Part shown: piece after piece, positions 8,631 to 16,966 of the stretch
Layout: every line of letters starts with the position of its first letter
How positions within the stretch are numbered: position 1 is the first letter of the stretch
NCBI GenBank assembly: GCA_934141605.1
Contig: CAKPCL010000012.1
Span: 1-25,977 of the forward strand
Direction of reading: 5' to 3'
DNA length: 25,977 nt
DNA from: an uncultured Clostridia bacterium
GTDB taxonomy: Bacteria; Bacillota; Clostridia; TANB77; CAG-508
Notes under the pieces: model-generated
What the model was told of the DNA's origin: nothing
Databases searched by the model: none
Seen by the model: the letters and a program-made list of their open reading frames with translations, nothing else
Program-made: the position numbers and the translations under genes

Positions 8631-9467
8631 ATGAATGAAATTTTACAAGCACTAATTTTAGGAATAGTTCAAGGACTAACAGAGTTGCTACCAATATCAA
8701 GCTCAGCACATTTAAATTTATTTCCATGGATATTTGGTTGGAACGAAATAAGCCCATCATTTGATGTGGCCTTACATATAGGAACATTATTTGCAATAGT
8801 ATTATTTTTCTTTAAAGACTGGGTAAATCTAATAAAAGGAGGATATAACCAAGTTGTAAAAAAAGAAAAATCAACAGAAGGAAAGATATTTTGGTACATA
8901 GTAATTTCTACAATACCAACAGGAATTTTATGTTTGGTATTAGATAAACTTTCAGAAAAATTAGTAGAAAAATTAGCAACTGCATTTAGTGTAGAAGAAA
9001 AAATGATAGAAATGTTTATGATAGCAATTGCATTAATTGTAATGGGTATTATACTATATATTGTAGATAAAAAATCAAAATCAAAAGTTGAGTATAAAGA
9101 TATAACATTAAAGCAATCTCTTTGGATAGCTATGTCACAAGCATTAGCAGCAGCATTTCCAGGAGTATCAAGATCAGGAATTACAATGACAATTGGTAGA
9201 GGTATGGGATTAAAAAGAGAATCTGTTGCTAAATATTCTTTCTTATTATCAACACCAGTAGTAGCTGCTGCGGCATTGGTTGATTTAAAATATTTTGTAT
9301 TTAGCCCTGCATTTTTTGTAGGTGTTCTAGCTAGTTTTATAGTTGGAGTACTAGTAATTAAGTTTTTGTTAAATTATTTACAAAAAGGTAGTTTTAAAGT
9401 TTTTTCTATTTACAGAGTTATTTTAGGATTATTTGTAATATGTTTATGTATTTCAAGGTTACATTAA
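8631..9467 (+). CDS. uppP: undecaprenyl-diphosphate phosphatase
   Basis: 278 residues and polytopic (about eight membrane segments), the usual length for the BacA/UppP family. It dephosphorylates undecaprenyl diphosphate so the lipid carrier can be reused for peptidoglycan and other wall polymers; loss or overproduction alters bacitracin sensitivity. Both signature regions are present: GIVQGLTELLPISSSAHL (residues ~11-28, with the catalytic glutamate) and FPGVSRSGITMTIGRGMG (~181-198, with the phosphate-binding serine and arginine). AAGGAGAGAAG precedes the ATG, 12 bases after dpaA, so the two are likely co-transcribed. A good terminator follows at 9484. Confidence 0.95.
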   Translation: MNEILQALILGIVQGLTELLPISSSAHLNLFPWIFGWNEISPSFDVALHIGTLFAIVLFFFKDWVNLIKGGYNQVVKKEKSTEGKIFWYIVISTIPTGILCLVLDKLSEKLVEKLATAFSVEEKMIEMFMIAIALIVMGIILYIVDKKSKSKVEYKDITLKQSLWIAMSQALAAAFPGVSRSGITMTIGRGMGLKRESVAKYSFLLSTPVVAAAALVDLKYFVFSPAFFVGVLASFIVGVLVIKFLLNYLQKGSFKVFSIYRVILGLFVICLCISRLH

Positions 9468-9483
9468 ATAAAAAATAAGACAT

Positions 9484-9513
9484 AAAAGAGACAGAACAAA
9501 ATCTGTCTCTTTT
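9484..9513 (+). terminator. intrinsic terminator after uppP
   Basis: Perfect 12-bp stem AAAAGAGACAGA / TCTGTCTCTTTT with a 6-nt loop. The T-rich side of the stem supplies the U tract. Because the ends are A and T runs it could work in both directions. Confidence 0.88.
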
Positions 9514-9625
9514 ACGATTATATAAAAATGAATTAACAATAAGAACTTAGAAAATAGAGTAGTAATTTTCTATAAAATATGATAAAATATATCTACTAAA
9601 AATAAAAATTAGGAGAGACCACAAA

Positions 9626-11500
9626 ATGTTAGAACACATAAATTCACCAGAAGATGTAAAAAAATTAAGCATAGAAGAAAAACAAGAACTAGCACAGGAA
9701 ATAAGAAAATATATACTAGAAGTTGTATCAGAAAATGGAGGACATTTAGCCTCAAATTTAGGAGTTGTAGAACTTACACTTGCATTACACAGCGAGTTCA
9801 ACATGCCAAAAGACAAAATAGTTTGGGATGTTGGACATCAATCTTATGTACATAAAATAATCACAGGAAGAAGAGAAGAATTTAAAACACTAAGAAAACT
9901 AGAAGGATTATCTGGATTTCCAAAAATAAATGAATCAGAATATGACAGCTTTGACACAGGACACAGTAGCACATCAATATCAGCAGCTTTGGGAATGGCA
10001 AGAGCAAGAGACCTAAAAGGAGAAAACAACCAAGTAATTGCTGTAATTGGAGATGGAGCATTAACTGGAGGGATGGCATTAGAAGCATTAAATGATGCAG
10101 GTTGTAGTGAAACTAAAATAATAGTAATATTAAATGATAACGAAATGAGTATAGCCAAAAACATAGGTGGACTAAATATGTTTTTAAGCAAATTAAGAAC
10201 TAAAAAATTATACACAAAATCTAATTTATCAATAAAAAGACTTGTAAACAAAACTCCAATTATCGGAAAACCAATTGTCAAAGTTATACAAAGAATAAAA
10301 AGAAGTATAAAACAATTAATTATACCTAAAATGTTTTTTGAAGATATAGGATTTACATATCTTGGACCGGTTAATGGACATGATATAGAACAATTACAAA
10401 ATATAATGAAACTTAGTAAACAAGTTCAAGGACCTGTATTAATACATGTATTAACTAAGAAAGGCAAAGGATATAAAATAGCTGAAGAAAACCCAGACAA
10501 ATTTCATGCAACTGCACCATTTGATATTGAAACAGGAAAAAGCAAAAAAGAGAAAAAAGACGACTACTCAAAAATATTTGGAGAAAAACTAGTGGAATTA
10601 GCAAAGAAAGACAAAAGAATAGTTGCCGTAACAGCATCAATGAAAGATGGAACAGGACTTGCTAAATTTGCAAAAGAATATCCAGAAAGATTTTTTGACA
10701 TAGGAATAGCAGAACAACATGCTATATCAATGGCAGCAGGCATGGCAAAAGAAGGAATGATACCATTTGTTCCAATATATTCATCATTTTATCAAAGAGC
10801 ATATGACCAAGTTATACACGATGTTGCAATTCAAAATTTACCAGTAATAATGTGTGTAGACAGAGCAGGAGTTGTAGGAGCAGATGGAGAAACACACCAA
10901 GGAACTTTAGACATGGCATTTTTTAGACTAGTTCCAAATTTAACAATAATGGCTCCAAAAGACTTTAAAGAATTAGAAGACATGATGGAATTTGCAATAA
11001 AATTGAACAAACCGGTAGTAATCAGATATCCAAGAGGCGGAGAAAATCCAAAAATCAAATTTGACAAGCACGAAAAAATAGAACTAGGCAAATCAGAAAT
11101 TTTAAAAGAAGGAAAAGATATAAGCATAATAGCAATAGGAAAAAGAGTCGAAAAAGCAATGCAAATAGCTGAAGAATATAAAAAAACCGGAATAGACGCA
11201 GAAATAATAAATGCTAGATTTTTAAAACCATTAGATATTAACACGATAAAAAAATCAATAGAAAAAAACAAAAAAGTTATAACATTAGAAGACGGAACCA
11301 AAATAAATGGACTTGGAACAGCAGTAGAAGAACTAATTGTAGAAGAAGACTTACAAGGAATCAAATTATATAAATATGCTTGGCCAGATGAATTTATAAA
11401 ACATGGTAAAGTTGAAGAATTAGAAGAAATTTATCATGTTTGTCCAAACGGGACGGTTCTATTTGGACAAAATGTCCAAAAGGGACAGATCTTAAAATAA
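9626..11500 (+). CDS. dxs: 1-deoxy-D-xylulose-5-phosphate synthase
   Basis: 624 residues. The thiamine-diphosphate enzyme joins pyruvate and glyceraldehyde 3-phosphate in the first step of the MEP isoprenoid pathway. Visible features are the substrate-side histidine region GHQSYVHKIITGR, the ThDP/Mg motif GDGALTGGMALEAL...NDNEMSI (~residues 140-178), the pyrimidine-domain glutamate in DIGIAEQHAIS and the C-terminal transketolase domain with VIRYPRGG. The start follows TTAGGAGAGA. The protein should end near residue 605 (ELEEIYH): residues 606-624, from CPNGTVLFGQ onward, are translated from repeat copy B. UppP upstream uses the lipid carrier made from this pathway's products, but a terminator separates the genes. 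Confidence 0.96.
   Translation: MLEHINSPEDVKKLSIEEKQELAQEIRKYILEVVSENGGHLASNLGVVELTLALHSEFNMPKDKIVWDVGHQSYVHKIITGRREEFKTLRKLEGLSGFPKINESEYDSFDTGHSSTSISAALGMARARDLKGENNQVIAVIGDGALTGGMALEALNDAGCSETKIIVILNDNEMSIAKNIGGLNMFLSKLRTKKLYTKSNLSIKRLVNKTPIIGKPIVKVIQRIKRSIKQLIIPKMFFEDIGFTYLGPVNGHDIEQLQNIMKLSKQVQGPVLIHVLTKKGKGYKIAEENPDKFHATAPFDIETGKSKKEKKDDYSKIFGEKLVELAKKDKRIVAVTASMKDGTGLAKFAKEYPERFFDIGIAEQHAISMAAGMAKEGMIPFVPIYSSFYQRAYDQVIHDVAIQNLPVIMCVDRAGVVGADGETHQGTLDMAFFRLVPNLTIMAPKDFKELEDMMEFAIKLNKPVVIRYPRGGENPKIKFDKHEKIELGKSEILKEGKDISIIAIGKRVEKAMQIAEEYKKTGIDAEIINARFLKPLDINTIKKSIEKNKKVITLEDGTKINGLGTAVEELIVEEDLQGIKLYKYAWPDEFIKHGKVEELEEIYHVCPNGTVLFGQNVQKGQILK
11441..11496 (+). repeat. REP-like element, copy B, fused into dxs
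   Basis: The first unit, 11441-11469, is a full 29-nt unit in reverse orientation. AAA follows, and then a second unit at 11473-11496 that breaks down to GGGACAGATCTTAAA. The whole element is in frame with dxs and supplies its last ~19 residues. Copy C has the same degenerate second unit, so this is a defined subtype rather than random decay. Confidence 0.9.
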
Positions 11501-11515
11501 AAGTAGGAGAAAAAG

Positions 11516-12319
11516 ATGGATAAACAAAAAATGTTGAGTGATTATAAAAAACAGGAAGATAAAATATTATTAGCCCAGATTTTAGATAAGATAGAGTTTT
11601 CAATGCAGAGGGAAAAACTAGAATATACTGATTTTCTTGATATGTATCAAATTTCATTAGTAAAAAGTTTTATGAGAAAGATTGATTTTGAAAATTATAT
11701 TTTTTATGGTGGATTTGAAAATGCTGAAAGAAATATATTAATAATATATCCAGAAAAGTATAATGTTAATATGATAGAAAAGAACTATTCTAAAATTTTA
11801 AAAGTTATAAGAATTGTTTTAGGTAATGAAGAAATAGGACAATATTCGCATAGAAATTATTTGGGTGGTATTGTTAAATTGGGTATGAAAAGAGAAAAGG
11901 TTGGAGATATTTTGGTCTCTGATGATGGGGCAGATATTTTAGTAAAGAGTGAAACAGCAGATACTTTGAAACAAGAGCTTGGTACTCTTACTAGATTTGC
12001 AAATTCAAAAATAGATATTATTGAGTTACAAGATTTAAGGCAACAAGAGATTAAGGTGGAAGAATTGAATATTATTGTTCCATCATTGAGGCTTGATAAT
12101 TTTGTGTCTGATTTGGCAAAGACATCTAGAAGCAAAGCAGTTCAAATTATTGATAGTGAGAGAGTTTTTATTAATGGTCAAAATGAGATGAAGGCTTCTA
12201 AGCAGGTTAAGTTAGGAGATATTATTACTATTAGGGGCAAGGGTAGATTTATTGTGAAAGAGTTTTCTGGTACAACAAGAAGTGGAAGAACTGTTGTTAA
12301 AATTGAAAAATATGTATAA
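11516..12319 (+). CDS. ylmH: YlmH family S4-domain RNA-binding protein
   Basis: 267 residues. The N-terminal part (YTDFLDMYQISLVKSFM, then YRNYLGGIVKLGMKREKVGDILV read as H/RNYLG-G-LG..R-KIGDI) is typical of YlmH-type proteins. The C-terminal S4 fold (~residues 183-245) has LRLDNFVSDLAKTSRSKAVQII and VKLGDIITIRGKGRF. In Bacillus, YlmH is encoded with division genes and has been linked to rescue of stalled 50S subunits. Here it follows dxs with AGTAGGAGA at its start and no division genes nearby. The family is firm, the precise role less so. Confidence 0.9.
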   Translation: MDKQKMLSDYKKQEDKILLAQILDKIEFSMQREKLEYTDFLDMYQISLVKSFMRKIDFENYIFYGGFENAERNILIIYPEKYNVNMIEKNYSKILKVIRIVLGNEEIGQYSHRNYLGGIVKLGMKREKVGDILVSDDGADILVKSETADTLKQELGTLTRFANSKIDIIELQDLRQQEIKVEELNIIVPSLRLDNFVSDLAKTSRSKAVQIIDSERVFINGQNEMKASKQVKLGDIITIRGKGRFIVKEFSGTTRSGRTVVKIEKYV

Positions 12320-12323
12320 AAAC

Positions 12324-12357
12324 AAAATAGGGTGAAATTATAAATTCACCCTATTTT
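12324..12357. terminator. bidirectional terminator between ylmH and rimI
   Basis: Perfect 13-bp stem AAAATAGGGTGAA / TTCACCCTATTTT with an 8-nt loop between convergent genes. A-rich and T-rich flanks let it serve both strands. It overlaps the rimI stop codon (complement of 12351-12353). Confidence 0.9.
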
Positions 12358-12791
12358 AGAATTTTACTCATTATAATAGCATCACTTTCACCATTATAAT
12401 ATCTTTTTCTAATACCAATATGGTCAAACTTAAATTTATCATACAAACGAATAGCAGACAAATTATGCTCATTAACCTCCAAAGTAATAATCTTTAAACT
12501 AATCCCTCTAGCATAAGAAATCAAATTATCTAAAAGCAAAGAACCAATACCATTATGTCTAAAAGACTTTTTAACAACAATATTCATGATATCAGCTTCA
12601 TCAATGATAGTCTTTAACCCAGCAAAACCAACAATTTCATCATTAGATTTAGCAACTACAAAATAAGAATTAGAACATTTAAGCTCATTTTTTAAAACAT
12701 TGTAGCTCCAGAAATTATCAAAATCAGAAAATAAAATATCTTTTATAATTTCTAAATCATTTAAAGTCATTTTTTCAATTTTTAAATCCAT
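12351..12791 (-). CDS. rimI: ribosomal protein S18-alanine N-acetyltransferase
   Basis: 146 residues on the minus strand, the usual RimI length. It is a GNAT fold: an N-terminal strand (KIEKMTLNDLEIIKDI), the acetyl-CoA loop region VVKKSFRHNGIGSLLLDNLISYA (R-x2-G-I-G variant of Q/RxxGxG/A), then LEVNEHNLSAIRLYDKFKF, typical of RimI. In enteric bacteria RimI acetylates the N-terminal alanine of ribosomal protein S18. Assignment to RimI rather than another GNAT rests on its place as third gene after tsaE and tsaB, an arrangement common in Firmicutes. It begins 18 bases after tsaB, with TTGGAG as ribosome binding site. Confidence 0.88.
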   Translation of the reverse strand: MDLKIEKMTLNDLEIIKDILFSDFDNFWSYNVLKNELKCSNSYFVVAKSNDEIVGFAGLKTIIDEADIMNIVVKKSFRHNGIGSLLLDNLISYARGISLKIITLEVNEHNLSAIRLYDKFKFDHIGIRKRYYNGESDAIIMSKILK

Positions 12792-12809
12792 AAATAAGCT
12801 CCAATCTGA

Positions 12810-13478
12810 CTAATTTGAATTAGCACTTTTTAATTTTTCTTCTAATTGTCTTTGAGCCTGAGGCTTTTTCAAGTATAGAGGAAGAATATTTTCGCCAACA
12901 TTGCCATTATCAATAAATTTTTTATAACCTGCTATGCCTAAATTTTCAACATTTAAATAGCAATTGCCTAAATGAGAAGGAATTCCATCACCTACAAAAT
13001 TAATTTCTTTATCGGAATATTTTGTATTCAAAATATCTAAAACCTCTGTGACTGTTTTTGAGCAAGGAGCTTCTAAAACAGTATAATTTCCGTCAATTAA
13101 TTTATATAAAGCAAAATAGCAATTATCATTTTTACAATCTATTGTACTACAAATTATTCCACTATTTTTTGAATTATATGCTAAAACTTCTAGACTAGAT
13201 ATTCCCACACAAGGGATATTCAGACTATCAGAAAAAGCCTTGCAGGTTGCAACTCCAATTCTTATTCCAGTAAAAGAACCTGGACCTAGGTTAGATACAA
13301 GTAAATTGATATCTGTTAAAGATAAATTGCTTGTTTCTAAAAGTTTTTTGATTAGTGGCATTAAAGTTTCAGAGTGTGTTAAGCCATTGTCTAATTCTAA
13401 TTTGCTTATTAAAGTAGTGCCTTCTAAAATAGCAACACTACATAATTTACTTGAAGTGTCAATACATAAAATTTTCAA
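12810..13478 (-). CDS. tsaB: tRNA threonylcarbamoyladenosine biosynthesis protein TsaB
   Basis: 222 residues on the minus strand. It starts with TTG (complement of 13476-13478) behind a strong AAGGAGG. An ASKHA-type fold is visible: ILCIDTSSKLCSVAILEG at the N-terminus and NLGPGSFTGIRIGVATCKAFSDSLNIPCVGISSLEVLA, the TsaB signature. TsaB is the non-catalytic partner of TsaD; with TsaE and TsaC it makes t6A at position 37 of ANN-decoding tRNAs. It is in an operon with tsaE (20 bases upstream) and rimI. tsaD is not in the window. Confidence 0.95.
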   Translation of the reverse strand: MKILCIDTSSKLCSVAILEGTTLISKLELDNGLTHSETLMPLIKKLLETSNLSLTDINLLVSNLGPGSFTGIRIGVATCKAFSDSLNIPCVGISSLEVLAYNSKNSGIICSTIDCKNDNCYFALYKLIDGNYTVLEAPCSKTVTEVLDILNTKYSDKEINFVGDGIPSHLGNCYLNVENLGIAGYKKFIDNGNVGENILPLYLKKPQAQRQLEEKLKSANSN

Positions 13479-13498
13479 AGTAAAGCCTCCTTATATGT

Positions 13499-13933
13499 TT
13501 AATGTTCTATTAATTGAACATTTAAAATTCTTTTATTTTCATTTTTAGTATCTCTAGAAAAATCTATTTTTATATATTTTTTAGGCAGAGCATCTTCAAT
13601 TAATTCGCCCCATTCAATTATGCAAATGCCTTTTTCAAAGTATTCTTCGCCACCAATTTCGTAGAATTCAGAAGAATCCTCTAGTCTGTATACATCAAAG
13701 TGATATATATTTATATTGTCTTTTTTGTATTCGTTTACTATTGTAAAGGTGGGGCTTGAAATTTCGTTTTCTAGTCCGAAATATGATAGAAAGCCTTCTG
13801 TGAATTTGGTTTTACCTGATCCTAAATCGCCAGAAAGTACTATGACATCACCTTTGTTTAGTTTTGATGCTATTTTTTTTGCAAATTCTTTTGTGTCGTT
13901 TTCAGAATTTGAAGTAAATATGTAATTTTTCAT
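13499..13933 (-). CDS. tsaE: tRNA threonylcarbamoyladenosine biosynthesis ATPase TsaE
   Basis: 144 residues on the minus strand, the first gene of tsaE-tsaB-rimI. The Walker A motif is GDLGSGKTKF (~residues 36-45), followed by FTIVNEYKKDNINIYHFDVYRL and the acidic IIEWGELIEDALP segment typical of TsaE. The ATPase cycles with the TsaB-TsaD complex during t6A synthesis. The start ATG follows CGGAG. A promoter with TTGAAT and TATAAT boxes lies upstream at 13968-13996. Confidence 0.95.
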   Translation of the reverse strand: MKNYIFTSNSENDTKEFAKKIASKLNKGDVIVLSGDLGSGKTKFTEGFLSYFGLENEISSPTFTIVNEYKKDNINIYHFDVYRLEDSSEFYEIGGEEYFEKGICIIEWGELIEDALPKKYIKIDFSRDTKNENKRILNVQLIEH

Positions 13934-13967
13934 TTAATTTCTCCGATTTTTATTTTTTTATAATGAT

Positions 13968-13996
13968 ATTATAATATAAAAGTGGTAATTATTCAA
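13968..13996 (-). promoter_or_regulatory. sigma-A promoter for tsaE-tsaB-rimI
   Basis: On the minus strand TTGAAT (plus 13991-13996) is separated by 17 bases from TATAAT (plus 13968-13973). It lies 35 bases before the tsaE start, in the divergent gap shared with the mreB-like gene. Confidence 0.7.
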
Positions 13997-14033
13997 TGTT
14001 TTTCACAATATTCAAAAATTTCACACAAATCTA

Positions 14034-14062
14034 TTGATAAAATTTCATAATTGTAATATAAT
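14034..14062 (+). promoter_or_regulatory. sigma-A promoter for the mreB-like gene
   Basis: TTGATA at 14034-14039, a 17-base spacer, and TATAAT at 14057-14062, 51 bases before the ATG. It is back to back with the tsaE promoter; the two -35 boxes are 37 bases apart. Confidence 0.8.
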
Positions 14063-14113
14063 CGTAATGAAAATGTAATAAAAGTGAAACAAAAATAGAA
14101 GGGAAGAAAACGC

Positions 14114-15121
14114 ATGTTAAAATTCGGATTTGGACAAGATGTAGGAATAGATTTAGGAACAGCCACAGTAATAGTATATATCAAAGGAAAAGGAATAGTA
14201 TTAAGAGAACCATCAGTAGTAGCAGTAGACAGAAATACAGAAGATGTCCTAGCAGTCGGAGGAGAAGCAAGAAGAATGTTAGGAAGAACACCAGGAAACA
14301 TAGTAGCAACAAGACCCCTAAGAGACGGAGTAATATCAGACTACACAGTAACCGAAAAAATGTTAAAATACTTTATTCACAAAGTATGCGGAAAATCTAT
14401 ATTTGCACCAAGAATAATGATATGTATCCCATCACAAGTAACAGAAGTAGAAAAAAAAGCTGTAATAGACGCTGCAATGCAAGCAGGAGCTAGAAAAGTA
14501 TACCTAATAGAAGAACCAATAGCAGCAGCAATAGGAGCAGGAATAGACATATCAAAACCATGCGGAAACATGGTAGTAGATATCGGAGGAGGAACAACTG
14601 ATGTAGCAGTAATATCATTAGGAGGATCAGTTGTAAGCACATCATTAAAAGTAGCCGGAGACAAATTTGACGAATATATAGTAAAATACATTAAGAAAAA
14701 GCACAACATAGCAATTGGAGAAAGAACAGCAGAAGACCTAAAAGTAAACATAGGCTGTGTATATCCTAAAATACAAGATGCTGAAATGGACATCAGAGGA
14801 AGAGACCTAGGAACAGGATTACCAAAAACAATAACAGTATACTCTAGTGAAATGTTAGAAGCGCTAATAGAACCAGCAATGATGATAGTAGACGCAGTAC
14901 ACAGTGTATTAGAAAAAACACCACCAGAACTAGCAGCAGACATAAGTGATAAAGGAATATACATGACAGGTGGAGGTTGCTTAATAGATGGACTAGACAA
15001 GTTATTGCAAGAAAAAACAGGAATAAATGTAATGATTGCACAAGACTCAATTTCATGTGTTGCGTTAGGAACAGGAAAAGCATTAGATAATTTAGATGTA
15101 TTAGAAGGAAAAACAAAATAG
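14114..15121 (+). CDS. mreB: MreB-family rod-shape actin
   Basis: 335 residues, the normal MreB/Mbl length. Actin-fold signatures are VGIDLGTATVIVYIKGKGIVLREPSVVAVD (phosphate 1), GNMVVDIGGGTTDVAVISLGG (phosphate 2) and GIYMTGGGCLIDGLDKLL (adenosine). The protein polymerises under the membrane and guides lateral wall synthesis. mreC and mreD do not follow; the next gene is mtaB, across a hairpin. A solitary copy could be a second paralogue (Mbl or MreBH type), so the symbol is for the family. GAAGGGAAG precedes the ATG. Confidence 0.92.
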   Translation: MLKFGFGQDVGIDLGTATVIVYIKGKGIVLREPSVVAVDRNTEDVLAVGGEARRMLGRTPGNIVATRPLRDGVISDYTVTEKMLKYFIHKVCGKSIFAPRIMICIPSQVTEVEKKAVIDAAMQAGARKVYLIEEPIAAAIGAGIDISKPCGNMVVDIGGGTTDVAVISLGGSVVSTSLKVAGDKFDEYIVKYIKKKHNIAIGERTAEDLKVNIGCVYPKIQDAEMDIRGRDLGTGLPKTITVYSSEMLEALIEPAMMIVDAVHSVLEKTPPELAADISDKGIYMTGGGCLIDGLDKLLQEKTGINVMIAQDSISCVALGTGKALDNLDVLEGKTK

Positions 15122-15133
15122 ATAACAATAAAA

Positions 15134-15159
15134 AGAGGTTGGAATAAAATCCAGCCTCT
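15134..15159 (+). terminator. hairpin between the mreB-like gene and mtaB
   Basis: 10-bp stem AGAGGTTGGA / TCCAGCCTCT with one G-T pair and a 6-nt loop. The following AATTATT is a weak U tract. It may be a leaky terminator giving reduced read-through into mtaB, which starts 21 bases later with no promoter I can see in between. Confidence 0.6.
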
Positions 15160-15179
15160 AATTATTAAAGGAGTAAAAA

Positions 15180-16511
15180 ATGGAAAAAGTAATAAAATTT
15201 ATCACACTAGGCTGTAAAGTGAATCAATATGAAACAAATGCAATGGCACAAAAATTTTTAGAAAAAGGATATAAGGTACTAGAAGAAAACAATGGAGAAA
15301 TAGAAGAAAATCCAGATGTATGTATAATAAACACTTGCACTGTAACAAATATGTCAGACAGAAAATCCAGACAAATGCTAAGAAAAATGAAGGAAAAAAA
15401 CAAAAATACAATAGTTGTTGCAGTTGGTTGCTATGCACAAGTAGCAAAAGAAGAACTATCAAAAATACCAGAAATAGATTTGGTTTTAGGAAACAATGAA
15501 AAAGTAGAAATAGTAAAATATGTAGAAGAATACATAAAGGAAAAAGTAAAAATACTAGAAATAGAAGATGTAATGCAATCTAAAGAATTTTCAGACTTTG
15601 GAGATATAACTTTTTCAGAAAAAACAAGAGCTGTCATTAAAATACAAGATGGCTGTGATAGATTTTGCTCATATTGTATAATACCATATGCAAGAGGAAG
15701 AGTAAGAAGCAGAAAACCACAAAGCATAATTTCCGAGGTAACAAAAATTGCTAAAAGAGGAATAAAAGAAGTAGTAATAACAGGAATACATATAGCATCA
15801 TACGGAAAAGACTTCGCATTTAGTAAAGAACAAGAACTACAAAACTATAGATTGATTGATTTATTAGAAGAAATAAACAAAATAGAAGGTATACAAAGAA
15901 TACGACTAGGATCAATAGAACCATTACTAATAACAGAAGAATTCGTTAATAGATTGCAAAAACTAGAAAAAATATGTCATCATTTTCATCTATCACTACA
16001 AAGTGGGTGTGATGAAACTTTAAAAAGAATGAACAGAAGATATACAACTGAGCAATTTAGAAATATTGTTAAAATATTAAGAAAAACTTATAAAGATGTA
16101 AATTTAACGACAGACATAATAGTAGGCTTTCCTGGAGAGACAGAAGAAGAATTCGAAAAAACATATAAATTTCTAGAAGAAATAAAGTTCTATAAAATGC
16201 ATGTATTTAAATATTCATCAAGAAAAGGAACAAAAGCAGCAATTATGGAAAATCAAATTCCAGGAAATATCAAGGAAGAAAGAAGCAAAAAACTAATAGA
16301 ACTATCAAATAAAAACGAATTTGAATACAATAGTCAATATATTGGAAAAAAAGTAGAAGTTTTATTTGAAGAAGAAATAGTTGGAGAATATAAAGGACAT
16401 ACACAAAATTATATAATGGTATACTGTAAATCAGAAGAAAAATTAAATAACAAAATAAAAAGCGTTACATGCAAAAAAGTAGTTGAAGACCATATTTTAG
16501 CCGAAGTATAA
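15180..16511 (+). CDS. mtaB: tRNA t6A37 methylthiotransferase MtaB
   Basis: 443 residues. The N-terminal UPF0004 domain has the MtaB-type opening TLGCKVNQYETNAM and conserved cysteines in INTCTVT and VGCYAQ. The radical SAM core has CDRFCSYCIIPYARGRVRSR (CxxxCxxC, binding a 4Fe-4S cluster). A TRAM-like RNA-binding domain follows at ~375-443. It converts t6A37 to ms2t6A37 in tRNAs such as tRNA-Lys. The opening separates it from MiaB (GCQMN) and RimO. AAGGAG sits before the ATG. The t6A genes tsaE and tsaB are about 1.3 kb away on the opposite strand. Confidence 0.94.
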   Translation: MEKVIKFITLGCKVNQYETNAMAQKFLEKGYKVLEENNGEIEENPDVCIINTCTVTNMSDRKSRQMLRKMKEKNKNTIVVAVGCYAQVAKEELSKIPEIDLVLGNNEKVEIVKYVEEYIKEKVKILEIEDVMQSKEFSDFGDITFSEKTRAVIKIQDGCDRFCSYCIIPYARGRVRSRKPQSIISEVTKIAKRGIKEVVITGIHIASYGKDFAFSKEQELQNYRLIDLLEEINKIEGIQRIRLGSIEPLLITEEFVNRLQKLEKICHHFHLSLQSGCDETLKRMNRRYTTEQFRNIVKILRKTYKDVNLTTDIIVGFPGETEEEFEKTYKFLEEIKFYKMHVFKYSSRKGTKAAIMENQIPGNIKEERSKKLIELSNKNEFEYNSQYIGKKVEVLFEEEIVGEYKGHTQNYIMVYCKSEEKLNNKIKSVTCKKVVEDHILAEV

Positions 16512-16585
16512 AGAAAAAAGTTAAAATGTAACAAAGCTGTAATATTTATGTAACAAAAACTTAATAAAAAAGAAGTTCAAATCAC

Positions 16586-16614
16586 TTGATATTTTATAAT
16601 ATTTATAGTATAAA
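16586..16614 (+). promoter_or_regulatory. sigma-A promoter for the 103-aa gene
   Basis: TTGATA at 16586-16591, a 17-base spacer and TATAAA at 16609-16614, 40 bases before the start codon. The gene therefore has its own transcript, bounded by the terminator at 17052-17094. Confidence 0.75.
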
Positions 16615-16654
16615 ATAAATAGATGAACTAATAATCACAAAGGAGGAATAATAG

Positions 16655-16966
16655 ATGTCAGAATTAAATCAAGAAGAAGGCGTATTTGGAGGTGTTTCAT
16701 TTGAAAACGAAGCACAAACAAATGAAGTAATAGAAAACGCAGGAACAATATCAAAACCAGAATTACCTGCAAAAGTTGGATTTTGGACAAAATTCAAAGC
16801 ATTTTGGCTACAAGACATTGACTGGAATAAAGAAATCAAAGTTGAATTAACGCCAGCACAACAAAAAGTAGAAGATGAAATTAATGAATTTTTACATCAA
16901 GATATTACTTGGGAAAAAGTACATGACTTTTTGTTCCAAGAAATTACATTTGGAAAGAAAAAATAA
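16655..16966 (+). CDS. small protein with three FLxQ(D/E)I(D/T)(W/F)xK motifs, function unknown
   Basis: 103 residues; I do not recognise the family. AAAGGAGG precedes the ATG and a good promoter lies 40 bases upstream, so expression is likely to be strong. There is no signal peptide or membrane helix. The first ~40 residues are acidic and probably disordered. The rest holds three related segments at 50-59 (FWLQDIDWNK), 79-88 (FLHQDITWEK) and 92-101 (FLFQEITFGK). Four tryptophans in ~45 residues is unusual. The conserved aromatic, Gln, acidic and Lys positions suggest a repeated short binding or assembly motif. The stop codon touches repeat copy C. Confidence 0.8.
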   Translation: MSELNQEEGVFGGVSFENEAQTNEVIENAGTISKPELPAKVGFWTKFKAFWLQDIDWNKEIKVELTPAQQKVEDEINEFLHQDITWEKVHDFLFQEITFGKKK

